A stretch of 64,000 bases of DNA from Spirochaetaceae bacterium (GCA_028821475.1 JAPPGB010000032.1:1-64000); one strand, 5' to 3'; positions 39,144 to 48,307 are shown, counted from the first letter of the stretch. The notes: a model not told the origin generated them from the sequence alone. Numbers and translations: made by a program.

Positions 39144-40610
39144 ATGGGAGAGCACATCAGCCACCACTGCGGGCTGTGCGTCACGCACACGCTGCACGAC
39201 GCCTACTCGTTCATCCGAACGCTGCAACACCGCGGGCGCGACGCGGTGGGGATCGCCGGAATCGGCCACGACCGCATCGATGCCCTCAAGTGGATCGGCA
39301 CGGTGGAGACCGTGGACTTGGTCGATCTGCACAAGATCATGCCCAGTTCCGGCTACCACACCTTCCTCGCGCACGTGCGCTACGCCACCAAGGGCAGCAA
39401 GCGGCGGTTGCTGGAGGACGCCCACCCGCACGTGATCGGCGGCACGATGGCGGACAACGGCAGTCACGTCATCTACACCGACTGCGACGCGGTGGCGGTT
39501 CACAATGGCCACGTCGAGGAGCGGTTCCTGAACGGGACCGGTCGCGGCGGGCACGGGGCCGACAGTTGTGACACCGCGCGTCTGCTGCGCCTGTACTGGG
39601 AACAGGGCGAGATCGAGCTGATGCGCGCGGTACCGGGCGCCTACACCATGGCCATTGCCGACCGGCGCTGCGACGAGGTGCTGGTGCTGCGCGACCGCAC
39701 CGGCATCCGCCCCGGCGTACTCGGCATCAAGGACGGCAAACACGTCGCGGTGTCGGAGGATATCGCGCTGCGCAAGAACGGCGGCGACTACCTTGAGGAT
39801 CTTGACCCCGGTGCGGTCTACTACTTCGACGCCTCCGGCGGCTACCGCAAGCGGCAGGTGGTGAAGCCGCGGCTCGCGCACTGCTTCTTCGAGTGGAATT
39901 ACTTCGCCGACCGCGACTCGATCGTCGAGGGGCTGTACGTGAAGAAGCTGCGCCGCGCGCTCGGCGAGATGCTCGCCGAGGAGCTGGCCATGGATAGCGT
40001 CGACTTCGTGAGCTACTTCCCGCGCGCGCCGGAAGACGCCGCGCGCGGGCTGGCGCGGGCGTCGGACACGCCGTTTCAGCCGCTGTTCTACAAGCTGCGC
40101 GGCGAACGCGCCTTCCAGGGACCGAGTGCGGACGAACGGTCGCAATCGATATTCAGCAACATCTACCTGATTCCGGGGGTGGTGGGCGGCGTCCGCGGCC
40201 GCTCCCTGCTGGTGGTGGAAGATTCCATCGTGCGCGGCAACAACATTCGCCGCGAGCACGTGTTGTTGAAGGAACTGGGGCTGGACGAGGTGGTGCATGC
40301 GCTGTATACGCCGCCGATCGGCATCGTCGGCGACGACGGCGTGCCGCGCGGCTGCCTGTTCGGCGTGGACATGCCGCCGGGCGACCAGTTCTTTGCCCGC
40401 GACCGCAGCGTGGAGGAGATGAGCGAAGACGCCGGCACGCGCATCGTGTTCCTTACCAGCGAGGGGATGCTCAAGGTGTACCGGCGGCTCGGCATCTCCC
40501 CGGACAACCTGTGCACGTACTGTATCGGCGGCCCCCATCCCTACGCCCGGGCCGGATTCCCGGCTGGCGCACCGGCGCGTGCGAGCGAGGCGGTAGCCGC
40601 GGGCGCGTAG
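39144..40610 (+). CDS. purF: Amidophosphoribosyltransferase-like protein
   Basis: The 488-residue protein joins a class II glutamine amidotransferase domain to a phosphoribosyltransferase domain. The presumed nucleophile is Cys9 in MGEHISHHCGLC, so an eight-residue propeptide would be removed. LQHRGRDAVGIAG and a GHVEERF-type loop follow, and the PRPP loop is LLVVEDSIVRGNNIR near residue 360. PurF makes phosphoribosylamine, the first step of purine synthesis. The match is good but CGLC and EDSIVRGNN differ from the common CGV.G and DDSIVRGTT, so a divergent form is possible. It converges with the Fe3+ binding-protein gene. Confidence 0.85.
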   Translation: MGEHISHHCGLCVTHTLHDAYSFIRTLQHRGRDAVGIAGIGHDRIDALKWIGTVETVDLVDLHKIMPSSGYHTFLAHVRYATKGSKRRLLEDAHPHVIGGTMADNGSHVIYTDCDAVAVHNGHVEERFLNGTGRGGHGADSCDTARLLRLYWEQGEIELMRAVPGAYTMAIADRRCDEVLVLRDRTGIRPGVLGIKDGKHVAVSEDIALRKNGGDYLEDLDPGAVYYFDASGGYRKRQVVKPRLAHCFFEWNYFADRDSIVEGLYVKKLRRALGEMLAEELAMDSVDFVSYFPRAPEDAARGLARASDTPFQPLFYKLRGERAFQGPSADERSQSIFSNIYLIPGVVGGVRGRSLLVVEDSIVRGNNIRREHVLLKELGLDEVVHALYTPPIGIVGDDGVPRGCLFGVDMPPGDQFFARDRSVEEMSEDAGTRIVFLTSEGMLKVYRRLGISPDNLCTYCIGGPHPYARAGFPAGAPARASEAVAAGA

Positions 40611-40635
40611 CACGCGCTACCCGCCCGCGGCTTGT

Positions 40636-40664
40636 GGCAGCCCGCGGGGCGAACCCCGGCTGCC
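40636..40664. terminator. GC-rich hairpin between convergent genes
   Basis: GGCAGCC (40636-40642) pairs with GGCTGCC (40658-40664), and inside it GGGG pairs with CCCC around the tetraloop CGAA, with a three-base bulge. It lies between the stops of the purF-like and Fe3+ binding-protein genes and could stop transcription from both sides, although no T-run is present. Confidence 0.55.
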
Positions 40665-40689
40665 AGTAGGTTCCGTTCCTGGCGACCGC

Positions 40690-41727
40690 CTAGCGCCAGC
40701 CCACCTGGTCGAAAATCCGTACCGCGGCGGCGTTGTTCTCGCCGAGCCGATGCAGGCCGAGGGTGTCTCCCTTGAGCTCGCCCCACGACGCCAGCAGCGG
40801 TGCCGGCGGCACGTTGCGGTTCACCGGATACTCGTAATTGGCGTGCGCCCATACGCGCTGGGCGGTTTCGCCGGTGAGGAACTCCAGCAGCCGCAACGCA
40901 CCGTCCAGGTTGCCGGCGCTGGCGGTGATGCCGGCGCCGCTGATGTTGACGTGCGCGCCGCGGCCATCCTGGTTGGGGAAGAACACCCGCACCTGCTCGC
41001 CCACCGCGCGTTCCTCGGTATCGGACGAATTCAGCATGCGCCCCACGTAGTAGGTGTTGACGATAGCGACGTCGCCCTCGCCGGCGGCCAGCGCCGACAT
41101 CTGGCCGCGGTCGTTGCCCTTCGGCGTGCGCGCCATGTTGGCGACGATGCCGGCCGCCCATTCGCGAGCGTAGGCGTCGCCGTGGTTGGCGATCATCGAT
41201 GCGAGCAGCGACTGGTTGTAGATGTTCGACGAGGAGCGGATCAGGATGCGGCCGGCCCAGCGGGGGTCGGTAAGATCCTCGTAGTTGGACAGCTCGTCCG
41301 GCGACACGCGGTCGGGATGGTACACCACCACGCGCGCCCTGCGGGTGAGCGCATACCAGTAGCCTTCGGGATCGCGCAGGTGTTCGGGAACTTGCGCCAG
41401 CAGAACCGGAGAGGTTACCGGCTGCAGCACTCCCGCCTCCCTGGCGCGGTGCAGACGGCCGGCGTCCACGGTCATGAGGATGTCGGCCGGCGACTCGGCG
41501 CCCTCGCGCAGGAGCCGTTCGATCAACTCGTCGGAGCCGCCTTCGACCAAGTTCACCTCGATGCCGGTCTCCTCCTCGAACAGGCGGTAGAGCTCCAGGT
41601 CGACGTCGTAGTGGCGGTGCGAGTACACGTTGACCTCGTTCTCGCCTGCGGCCTCCGCGGCCGCGGCAGTAGCCACCCCAATCAACACGGCCGCTGTCAG
41701 CAGCAGCCGCCCCAAGCGATACGTCAT
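40690..41727 (-). CDS. Fe3+ ABC transporter substrate-binding protein (FutA/FbpA type)
   Basis: The 345-residue protein has a signal peptide (LLLTAAVLIGVATAAAAEA) and starts NEVNVYSHRHYDVDLELYRL, the opening of FutA-type ferric iron binding proteins. SSSNIYNQSLLASMIANHGD and IVNTYYVGRML carry the tyrosines that bind iron. GGAGG nine bases upstream selects ATG 41727. No permease or ATPase gene is next to it; the polyamine-type permeases at 46-50 kb are of the same superfamily but have their own binding protein. An AT-rich palindromic control region precedes it. Confidence 0.88.
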   Translation of the reverse strand: MTYRLGRLLLTAAVLIGVATAAAAEAAGENEVNVYSHRHYDVDLELYRLFEEETGIEVNLVEGGSDELIERLLREGAESPADILMTVDAGRLHRAREAGVLQPVTSPVLLAQVPEHLRDPEGYWYALTRRARVVVYHPDRVSPDELSNYEDLTDPRWAGRILIRSSSNIYNQSLLASMIANHGDAYAREWAAGIVANMARTPKGNDRGQMSALAAGEGDVAIVNTYYVGRMLNSSDTEERAVGEQVRVFFPNQDGRGAHVNISGAGITASAGNLDGALRLLEFLTGETAQRVWAHANYEYPVNRNVPPAPLLASWGELKGDTLGLHRLGENNAAAVRIFDQVGWR

Positions 41728-41737
41728 GGTATCAGCC

Positions 41738-41790
41738 TCCATTAATGGACTTAATCAAGCCAAATAAAATTAATAAAGATTAATTAAGTC
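41738..41790 (-). promoter_or_regulatory. Palindromic AT-rich control region of the Fe3+ binding-protein gene
   Basis: TCCATTAATGGA at 41738-41749 is a perfect 12-base palindrome just before the ribosome binding site. GACTTAAT (41748-41755) and ATTAAGTC (41783-41790) form a second perfect inverted repeat. The core CATTAATG is shared with the promoter of the imelysin-like iron gene at 32969-32976. The region is far richer in A and T than its surroundings. Binding by an iron-sensing repressor is inferred. Confidence 0.6.
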
Positions 41791-41901
41791 AAGCGAAATC
41801 GTCGCGCGCCGGTGCCTTTTTCGCCGCGGTGGCCGATTGACACGTTCACGGCGCGTGGCCACGCTGATGCGTGGGTTCCGGATCAGCGGAAGGAGGGTAT
41901 C

Positions 41902-42816
41902 GTGGCGTTCGCAGAACCGACCACCGTTCAGGCAGGCGATATCGAGATGCACGCCGGCGATCTCGATCCGGGCCGCGCGGCGGCGATCTACGCCGAACAC
42001 GGCTGCCTGGTGGTGCGCGGCCTGATGCGTGCCTACGCCGAGGCGATCGGCGCCGACGTGGTGCGCACCATGGAGCAGGCAATTCGCCTCTACGAGGCGG
42101 GACGGTACCGGGAAACCAACGTCGGGTTGAGCACGCCGGACGGCACCCTGCTGATCCCGGCCCCGGACGGTTTCGAGCGCGACTGGCAGGTGATGGTGAC
42201 GAGTTGCCAGTACAACACCAGCAGCACCTTCCTGCGTTCCGCGTTCGACCCCGATCTGCTCGGCATCGTGCAGGCGATTCTGGGCGACGAGGTGGAGATC
42301 TTCGGCAACGGCCAGACGCTGTGCAAGGAACCGGCGGGCGGTCACCCGAAGCTGCTGCACCAGGACGCGTCCTACTTCGAGCACAGGTACGACGGTCCGG
42401 TGGGGGTGCTGTGCTACGCCATCCCCACCACGGTCGAGCGCGGCGCGCTGCACGTGGTGCCCGGGTCGCACCGCCTGGAGATCCTGGAGCACGTCGATAC
42501 CGAGAGCCACCTCGGGCTCGATCCGGGGCAGTGGACGTTCGACCGGGCGGTGCCGATCGAGGGCGACACCGGCGACGCGATATTCTTCCACGTCAAGATG
42601 ATCCACGGCTCGCCGCCGAACTACTCGCAGGTGCCGCGCCCGGTGTTCATCCACCGCTACCGGCGCGCGGACGACTACGCGGTGATCAGGGCCTCCACCG
42701 TCGAGGATCGCAAGGCACGCGCGGCCGAGGTGGACGAAGCGAAGAAGGAGAATCAGCTCGGCCTGATGGTGGCCGGCTTCCGCGGCTACGCCGACGACCG
42801 CGCGGCGCACCGTTGA
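41902..42816 (+). CDS. Phytanoyl-CoA dioxygenase-like (PhyH) oxygenase
   Basis: The 304-residue protein has the PhyH core with KLLHQDASYFEHRYD (His153, Asp155) and a distal histidine in HVKMIHGSPPNYSQ (about His235), followed by RPVFIHRYRRADDY. AGGAGG at 41891-41896 fits GTG 41902; an in-frame ATG at 41812 has no such site. It is divergent from the Fe3+ binding-protein gene and could share its control region, which would make sense for an iron-dependent enzyme. The substrate is unknown. Confidence 0.87.
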   Translation: MAFAEPTTVQAGDIEMHAGDLDPGRAAAIYAEHGCLVVRGLMRAYAEAIGADVVRTMEQAIRLYEAGRYRETNVGLSTPDGTLLIPAPDGFERDWQVMVTSCQYNTSSTFLRSAFDPDLLGIVQAILGDEVEIFGNGQTLCKEPAGGHPKLLHQDASYFEHRYDGPVGVLCYAIPTTVERGALHVVPGSHRLEILEHVDTESHLGLDPGQWTFDRAVPIEGDTGDAIFFHVKMIHGSPPNYSQVPRPVFIHRYRRADDYAVIRASTVEDRKARAAEVDEAKKENQLGLMVAGFRGYADDRAAHR

Positions 42817-42850
42817 GCAGGGGCTGACACCGACACGGGCTGACACCGGC

Positions 42851-43780
42851 TCAGAACCGCTCCCGGGTGGCCCAGGCCTTGATCAGGTGGTGGGCGATGG
42901 CGATGGGGCCGGGCACGGTCAGCACTGCGCTGTTGCCGGCCAGGGCGAGCAGCACTTCCCGGCGTTCGAACCAGTGCACGTCGGACATTTCCTCGTCGTC
43001 GAAGCGGATGACGGTGCTGGCGGCGTCCGCCAGGCAGCCGATCATGAGCGAGCTGGGGAACGGCCACGGCTGCGACGAGTGGTAGCGCACGTTCTTGACC
43101 CGGATGCCGGCCTCTTCCATCACTTCGCGCGCGACCGCCTCCTCGATCGCCTCGCCCTGGTCCACAAACCCGGCCAGCGCCGAGTACATGCGCATGCGTG
43201 ACAGGCGCCCGCGCGATTGGCCGAGCAGGCAGCGGTCGGTGGCGGGATCGGCGACCACGGTGATCACCACCGGATCGGTGCGCGGGAAGTGCTGCGCGCC
43301 GCAGGCGGTGCAGCGGCGCACCTGGCCGCCCCGCTGCGCGCCCGTGGGCTGCCCGCAGGCGGAGCAGAAGCGGTGGCGGCGGTGCCAGTCCAGGTTGGAG
43401 CGGGCCTGCGCCAGGATGCCGGTGTCCGCGCCGGTCAGCACGCCGCCGGCGCTGCGGCAGTCCTCGAAGCGCCACCCCTGCCGGCCGGCGAGGCGGGCGG
43501 CGGCGTCGGCGCTGTCGGACAGGTCGGCGGCGAAGTGCGCCACGCCGTCCGCCAGCCCGAGGAACATCGGCTCCGCGTCCGGCGCCGCCGCCCGCACCCG
43601 CTCGCCGTCCAGCCAGCCCAGTCCCGGCTGCGGGAGTTCGTTCAGCAGGACTTCGAGGTTGCAGAACGGCAGGAACCGGCTGCCGGCGGCGCGCGCGGCG
43701 GCTGCGATCCATGCCTCGTCGCGCCGTTCCCGTTCGCCCCGGTCAAGTGGATTGCCTGCGAAAGGGTGTGGGTCTCTCAT
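42851..43780 (-). CDS. nudC: NADH/NAD-capped RNA pyrophosphatase NudC
   Basis: The 309-residue protein has the full NudC layout: an N-terminal domain, a four-cysteine zinc ribbon (FCSACGQPTG and RCTACGAQHFPR), then the Nudix box GFVDQGEAIEEAVAREVMEE near residue 205, and the NADH-specific SQPWPFPSSLM. NudC hydrolyses NADH and removes NAD caps from RNA. All catalytic Glu residues of the Nudix box are present. It converges with the PhyH gene and is preceded by a 96-base gap after the small membrane protein gene. Confidence 0.92.
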   Translation of the reverse strand: MRDPHPFAGNPLDRGERERRDEAWIAAAARAAGSRFLPFCNLEVLLNELPQPGLGWLDGERVRAAAPDAEPMFLGLADGVAHFAADLSDSADAAARLAGRQGWRFEDCRSAGGVLTGADTGILAQARSNLDWHRRHRFCSACGQPTGAQRGGQVRRCTACGAQHFPRTDPVVITVVADPATDRCLLGQSRGRLSRMRMYSALAGFVDQGEAIEEAVAREVMEEAGIRVKNVRYHSSQPWPFPSSLMIGCLADAASTVIRFDDEEMSDVHWFERREVLLALAGNSAVLTVPGPIAIAHHLIKAWATRERF

Positions 43781-43876
43781 ATGCCGTGGCTACCGTAGCA
43801 GGGACGCCGGATGGACGCGAGCGAGAGCCGGGCGCCGTTGCGCGGGCGCGCGGTCTCGCCCGCGGCAGTGCCGGGG

Positions 43877-44089
43877 TCATCGCCGGCGGCGCTGTAGCAT
43901 GACCCGGACGCCGAGGGCGACGGGGAATGCCACGATCAGGGCACCCAGAATCAGCACGATGGCGGCCGGACCGAGGCCGAGGATGGCGTCGATGCGATCC
44001 CGGATCCATGCCAGCAGCGTCGGGTCGGCCGGCTCCGAGTGGTGCAGCAGCACCGGCAGCACCGGCAGAATCGTCACGACCGGCGGCAT
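43877..44089 (-). CDS. Small single-span membrane protein
   Basis: The 70-residue frame reads WIRDRIDAILGLGPAAIVLI and continues through one hydrophobic segment ending VMLQRRRR, a basic cytoplasmic end. It starts nine bases after the MFS stop and could be the last gene of the seven-gene operon. I know no family for it. Confidence 0.5.
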   Translation of the reverse strand: MPPVVTILPVLPVLLHHSEPADPTLLAWIRDRIDAILGLGPAAIVLILGALIVAFPVALGVRVMLQRRRR

Positions 44090-44098
44090 CGCGTCTAC

Positions 44099-45412
44099 CT
44101 ACGCGGGTTGCGCCGCCGCGACGTAGCGGCTGGAGTAGCGCCGCTCGCGGATGCTGAGGCTTACCAGGCCGGCGCCGGCCAGGGTCGCCACGCAGGCGAG
44201 GAACGCGTAGTCGTAGCTGCCCTGCGCGTCGAACACCAGGCCGAACAGGTACACCGCCAGCGCGCCGCCCGCCTGGTGCGCGAAGTTGATCAGCCCGGCC
44301 AGCGTGCCGAGGTGGCGCACGCCGTACACGTCGGCGGCCAGCGAGGTGGTGAGCGGCACGGTGGCCAGCCACGAGGCGCCGCCCACGATGGCGAAGCCCC
44401 ACAATGCCGCTGACCCGGGCAGCACCACCAGCAGCAGGAAGGCCACGCCGCGGATCAGGTACACGGCGCCGAGCAGGATCCTGCGCGGCACGCGGTCGGA
44501 GAGCGGCCCGATCAGCAGCACGCCGACCGCGTTGATGCCGCTCAGCAGGCCGAACGCGAGAGCGGCGGTGGCCGGGGTGATGCCCTCCGCGCCGGCCCAG
44601 CGCACGTAGTGCACGGAGATGGAGGCGGTGGTCACGCCGCACACCCAGTAGGCGATGGAGAGCTGCCACATCGGCGCGGAGCGGAACGCGTCGCTCCAGC
44701 GATCGGCCTGCAGCGGTCCCATCGGCACCGGCCGGTGCGCGCCGCCCGCCGCCGGGCGGTCGCCGTCCGGCTGCAGGCCGAGATCCGCGGGGTCGTCGCG
44801 CAGCACCAGGTACAACAGCGGCACGCCCAGCACCAGGACGATGCCGCCGCCGATCAGCCAGGCGCTGCGCCAGTTGGTCCACAGGAACAGGTAGGTGATG
44901 AACGGGACCAGCACCAGGCCGCCGATCGAGCCTCCGGAGGTGAGTAGGCTCATCGCCGCGCCCCGCTTGCGCCGGAACCAGCGCACCAGGACCGCGCCCG
45001 GCGGCCCGCCGGCCAGGCCCGCCGCCGCCAGCGACATCACCGCGCCATATATGACGATGAGGTGGAGCACGCTGTTCGCGGCCGCCATCAGCAGCACGGA
45101 GGCGCCGAGCAGCAGCGCCGCCACCGTGATGACGATGCGCCCGCCGATGCGGTCGATCAGCCAGCCCATCAGCACCTGGCTCGAACCGTTGACGAACCAG
45201 CCCACCGACGCCGCCAGCGAGATGGCGGCCACGCCGACCCCGAACTCGGACTGCCAGGTCTCGACGAAGATGCCGAATCCCTGCCGCATGCCGATGCTCA
45301 GGAACATGGCGAAGAACAGGGCGCCCGCCACGTACCAGCCGTAGTAGGGGCCGGAGTGGTGCGGCAGCGACGGTGCCGCCCGATCGGCGCCGGGCGGCCC
45401 TTGGTCGGTCAT
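44099..45412 (-). CDS. MFS transporter, OFA/monocarboxylate-like
   Basis: The 437-residue protein starts near GPYYGWYVAGALFFAMFLSI, then RQGFGIFVETWQSEFGVG, the N-terminus of OFA (oxalate:formate antiporter)/MCT-like MFS carriers. It has twelve helices and the loop WLIDRIGGRIVI near residue 85. Such carriers move small organic acids. ATG 45412 is 16 bases after the PhyH stop, so it belongs to the PotADBC-PhyH operon and may export or import a product of that pathway. Confidence 0.85.
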   Translation of the reverse strand: MTDQGPPGADRAAPSLPHHSGPYYGWYVAGALFFAMFLSIGMRQGFGIFVETWQSEFGVGVAAISLAASVGWFVNGSSQVLMGWLIDRIGGRIVITVAALLLGASVLLMAAANSVLHLIVIYGAVMSLAAAGLAGGPPGAVLVRWFRRKRGAAMSLLTSGGSIGGLVLVPFITYLFLWTNWRSAWLIGGGIVLVLGVPLLYLVLRDDPADLGLQPDGDRPAAGGAHRPVPMGPLQADRWSDAFRSAPMWQLSIAYWVCGVTTASISVHYVRWAGAEGITPATAALAFGLLSGINAVGVLLIGPLSDRVPRRILLGAVYLIRGVAFLLLVVLPGSAALWGFAIVGGASWLATVPLTTSLAADVYGVRHLGTLAGLINFAHQAGGALAVYLFGLVFDAQGSYDYAFLACVATLAGAGLVSLSIRERRYSSRYVAAAQPA

Positions 45413-45428
45413 GTCGCCGGGGCGGGTC

Positions 45429-46235
45429 TCAGGCGCTACGTCGCCACAGCAACGGGTTCTGCCGTTCGTCGTCGAGCGGGTCGCCGACTTCGAGCACCGC
45501 CACCTGGGCGTCGGACAGGATGTTCTGGATACCGTTGAACACCGAGCCGTCCGGCATGTAGCCGGCGGTCATCGCGCGCCGCCAGGTGGGCGTCATGTTG
45601 GGACCGGCCCCGTGCGCGAGCAGTCCGTTGTGGAAGCCGGCGTCGCCCGGCTCCATCTCGCCGGCCACCGGCATCACGCCGCTGAACTGCGGGAACTTGT
45701 CGAAGTACTCGGACATCTCCACGCCGATGCCGGTATTGCTGAAGTCGTTCGTCTTGTGGCTGCCGGGCAGGTAGTACATGCAGCCGTTCTGCAGCGTCGC
45801 CGGGTCGAGCGCGATCCAGATGGAGAGCGCATGCGGTGAGTGGTAGGACCACTTGGGGTTGTCGGAATGCCAGGCGGTAGGGTTGGCCCACGGCTGCTTC
45901 TGCAGCGTCTGGTCGTGCCAGATCCGAATGCCGTCGATGCCCTCGAGGGAGCACAGCATCTCGCCAAGCTCCGCCGCCAGCATGTATTTCTTGACCGCGG
46001 CATTGATCTTCCACAGGTTGAGACGCTGCACGAACACGCGGTCGTAGAAGGTGTCTCCCTCGATCCACCGGTCGCCGCTGCCGTCGCTCAGCTTGTTCCT
46101 TCCCATCTGCGATACCGCCTGCTCGACGCCGGCGCGCAACTCGGCCAGCTCGGTATCGTCCAGGAACCGGCGCACGACCAGGAATCCGTTGTCGCGGTAC
46201 GAACTGATCTGCTCGTCGGTCAATCGTGTATTCAT
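45429..46235 (-). CDS. Phytanoyl-CoA dioxygenase-like (PhyH) oxygenase coupled to ABC transporter
   Basis: The 268-residue protein begins LTDEQISSYRDNGFLVVRRF, a standard PhyH start. Iron ligands are in NPTAWHSDNPKWSYHSPHAL (His-x-Asp near residue 120) and GLLAHGAGPNMT (distal His near 205), with the Arg in WRRAMTAGYMPDG. The ATG overlaps the stop of the PotC-type permease gene by four bases, so it is translated with the transporter. This strongly suggests that it hydroxylates the imported compound or a derivative. Confidence 0.88.
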   Translation of the reverse strand: MNTRLTDEQISSYRDNGFLVVRRFLDDTELAELRAGVEQAVSQMGRNKLSDGSGDRWIEGDTFYDRVFVQRLNLWKINAAVKKYMLAAELGEMLCSLEGIDGIRIWHDQTLQKQPWANPTAWHSDNPKWSYHSPHALSIWIALDPATLQNGCMYYLPGSHKTNDFSNTGIGVEMSEYFDKFPQFSGVMPVAGEMEPGDAGFHNGLLAHGAGPNMTPTWRRAMTAGYMPDGSVFNGIQNILSDAQVAVLEVGDPLDDERQNPLLWRRSA

Positions 46236-47104
46236 CGGTTTTCCCTCACGCCGTCACTGTATCGAACTGGCGTCGCGCTGTCCCGGCGGGCGCCGCGCGC
46301 GCGCAGCCACTCCACGGCGGCCATGAACAACAGCGCGAGCGCGAACAGGAACGTGGCCACCGCCAGGATCGCCGGGCTGATCTCCTCGCGGATACCCGAC
46401 CACATCTGGCGCGGCACGGTGCGCTGCTCCAGGCCGCCGATGAACAGCACGGTCACCACCTCGTCGAACGACGTGGCGAACGCGAACAGCGCGCCCGACA
46501 CCACACCCGGCGCGATCAGCGGCAACTGGACGCGGCGGAACGCGGTCAGCGGCCCGGCGCCCAGGCTGGCCGCGGCGCGCACCAGGTTGCGGTCGAAGCC
46601 GGCCAGGGACGCGGTGACGGTGATTACCACGAACGGCGCGCCCAAGGTGGCATGCGCCAGGATCAGCCCGAGGTGGGTCTGCGCCAGGCCGACCGTGGAG
46701 TAGAAGAAGAACATGCCCACCGCGGAGATGATCAGCGGCGTGATCATCGGCGAAATCAGCAACGCGGTAATGGCTGCCCGGCCCGGCATGGCCGGGTTGG
46801 ACAGGCCGAGCGCCGCCAGGGTGCCGAGCGTGGTGGCCAGGGTGGTGGCGGCGATGCCGATGACCAGGCTGTTGGCGAGCGCCCGGTGCCACTCCCGGTC
46901 TTGCGCGACGTTCCGGTACCAGCGCAGCGACCAGGCATCGGGATCGAGCCGCAGCATGCCTTCGGTGAAGGTGAAGTAGGGTTCGGCGTTGAAGCTCAAC
47001 GGCACCACCACCAGCAGCGGCGCGAGCAGGAACAGCAGTACCAGCCCGCAGAACGTCGTGAACGCCAGGCGTGCGGCACGTGCGCCGACGGCAGGGTGCG
47101 GCAC
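46232..47104 (-). CDS. ABC transporter permease, PotC type
   Basis: The 290-residue protein has six membrane helices, starts LVLLFLLAPLLVVVPLSFNA and has the EAA-type loop VRAAASLGAGPLTAFRRVQL near residue 190, as in PotC permeases of polyamine and related importers. It follows the PotB gene after three bases and overlaps the PhyH start by four. Confidence 0.9.
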   Translation of the reverse strand: MPHPAVGARAARLAFTTFCGLVLLFLLAPLLVVVPLSFNAEPYFTFTEGMLRLDPDAWSLRWYRNVAQDREWHRALANSLVIGIAATTLATTLGTLAALGLSNPAMPGRAAITALLISPMITPLIISAVGMFFFYSTVGLAQTHLGLILAHATLGAPFVVITVTASLAGFDRNLVRAAASLGAGPLTAFRRVQLPLIAPGVVSGALFAFATSFDEVVTVLFIGGLEQRTVPRQMWSGIREEISPAILAVATFLFALALLFMAAVEWLRARGARRDSATPVRYSDGVRENR

Positions 47105-47107
47105 GGG

Positions 47108-48307
47108 TCAGCCCAGGCGCAGGCGGGCGATGCCCACCACGCGGTCGTACGCCACGTAGAATGCCAGCACGCACAGCAGCAGAATGCCGCCGAGCGCCGC
47201 CGCCAGCCCCCAGTTGAGCGATTCCTGCATGTGGTACGCGATCAGGTTGGAGATGAGCTGTCCGGTGCGCCCGCCGACCAGGGCCGGGGTGATGTAGTAA
47301 CCGAGCGCGACGATGAACACCAGCAGGGTGCCCGCGCCCACGCCGGGCAGCGACAGCGGCCAGTACACGCGCACGAACCCCTGCACCGGTCCCGCACCCA
47401 GCGATGAGGCCGCGCGCAGGTACTGCGGATGGATGGAGCGCATCACCGAGTACAACGGCAGCACCATGAACGGCAGCAGCACGTGGGTCATTGCGATCAG
47501 CGTGCCGGTCATGTTGTACACCATGGCGAGCCGCCGGTCGTCGCCGATCGCGCCCGTCGCCACCAGCAGGTCGTTGATGACACCCTGCGTCTGCAGCAGC
47601 ACGATCCACGACGTGGTGCGGACCAGCAGCGAGGTCCAGAACGGCAGCAGCACCCCGACCAGCAGCAGGGCGGCGCGGCGCGGCGGTGCATGGGCGATGA
47701 GGAAGGCGAGCGGATAGCCGAGCAGCAGGCACAGTGCGGTGACCGTGAGGCTGACCAGGAAGGTGCGTGCGAACAACTGCAGGTAGACGCGCTGCTCCTC
47801 GGGCTGGCGCACGATGCGGCCGTCCGCGCCGCGGTCGCGGTCGAGCGCGTTCAGATAGTGGCGCAACGTCCAGCGCTGCCCGGCGCGCTGCACCGCCAGC
47901 CACGTGCGCGCCTCTCCCCAGGCCGGATTGGCCTCCACCATCGCCGTGCGCCAGGACTCGGGCTCGGCGTCCTGCAGCCGCCGCGTGCTGCGCGTAATGA
48001 CGCTGCGCAGTCCCGATTCGACGCGGTTTACGCGGGTTGCGATCTGGCCGATGGTGCGTTGCTCGCGCGCCTGCACCAACTCGCGCGCGGCGGCCGCGAA
48101 CACCTCCTCGCCCGGCGGCGCGCTGCCGTCCCAGGCGCGCAGCAGGAAGAGAGTCTCCGGCAGCGCGTCGGCGACGGTCGGGTCATGCACGCTGCGCACC
48201 AGCATCGTCGCCAGCGGCGTCACGAAGGCCACGCCGACGAATGCCGCCAGCGGCACCACCAGGGCCGCGGCGCGCCAGCGTCCGCCGTCGCGCCGCGCCG
48301 CGATCAA
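47108..48307 (-). CDS. ABC transporter permease, PotB type, with large periplasmic insertion
   Basis: The 399-residue protein is a PotB-type permease with an extra periplasmic segment of about 110 residues after the first helix (including VRSVHDPTVADALPETLFLL and QREQRTIGQIATRVNR-like helices). The EAA loop is LRAASSLGAGPVQGFVRVYW near residue 295. Similar insertions occur in one branch of spermidine/putrescine-like importers. TTG 48307 overlaps the binding-protein stop (TTGA); GTG 48319 is an alternative. The frame is open far upstream but overlaps the preceding gene. Confidence 0.85.
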   Translation of the reverse strand: MIAARRDGGRWRAAALVVPLAAFVGVAFVTPLATMLVRSVHDPTVADALPETLFLLRAWDGSAPPGEEVFAAAARELVQAREQRTIGQIATRVNRVESGLRSVITRSTRRLQDAEPESWRTAMVEANPAWGEARTWLAVQRAGQRWTLRHYLNALDRDRGADGRIVRQPEEQRVYLQLFARTFLVSLTVTALCLLLGYPLAFLIAHAPPRRAALLLVGVLLPFWTSLLVRTTSWIVLLQTQGVINDLLVATGAIGDDRRLAMVYNMTGTLIAMTHVLLPFMVLPLYSVMRSIHPQYLRAASSLGAGPVQGFVRVYWPLSLPGVGAGTLLVFIVALGYYITPALVGGRTGQLISNLIAYHMQESLNWGLAAALGGILLLCVLAFYVAYDRVVGIARLRLG

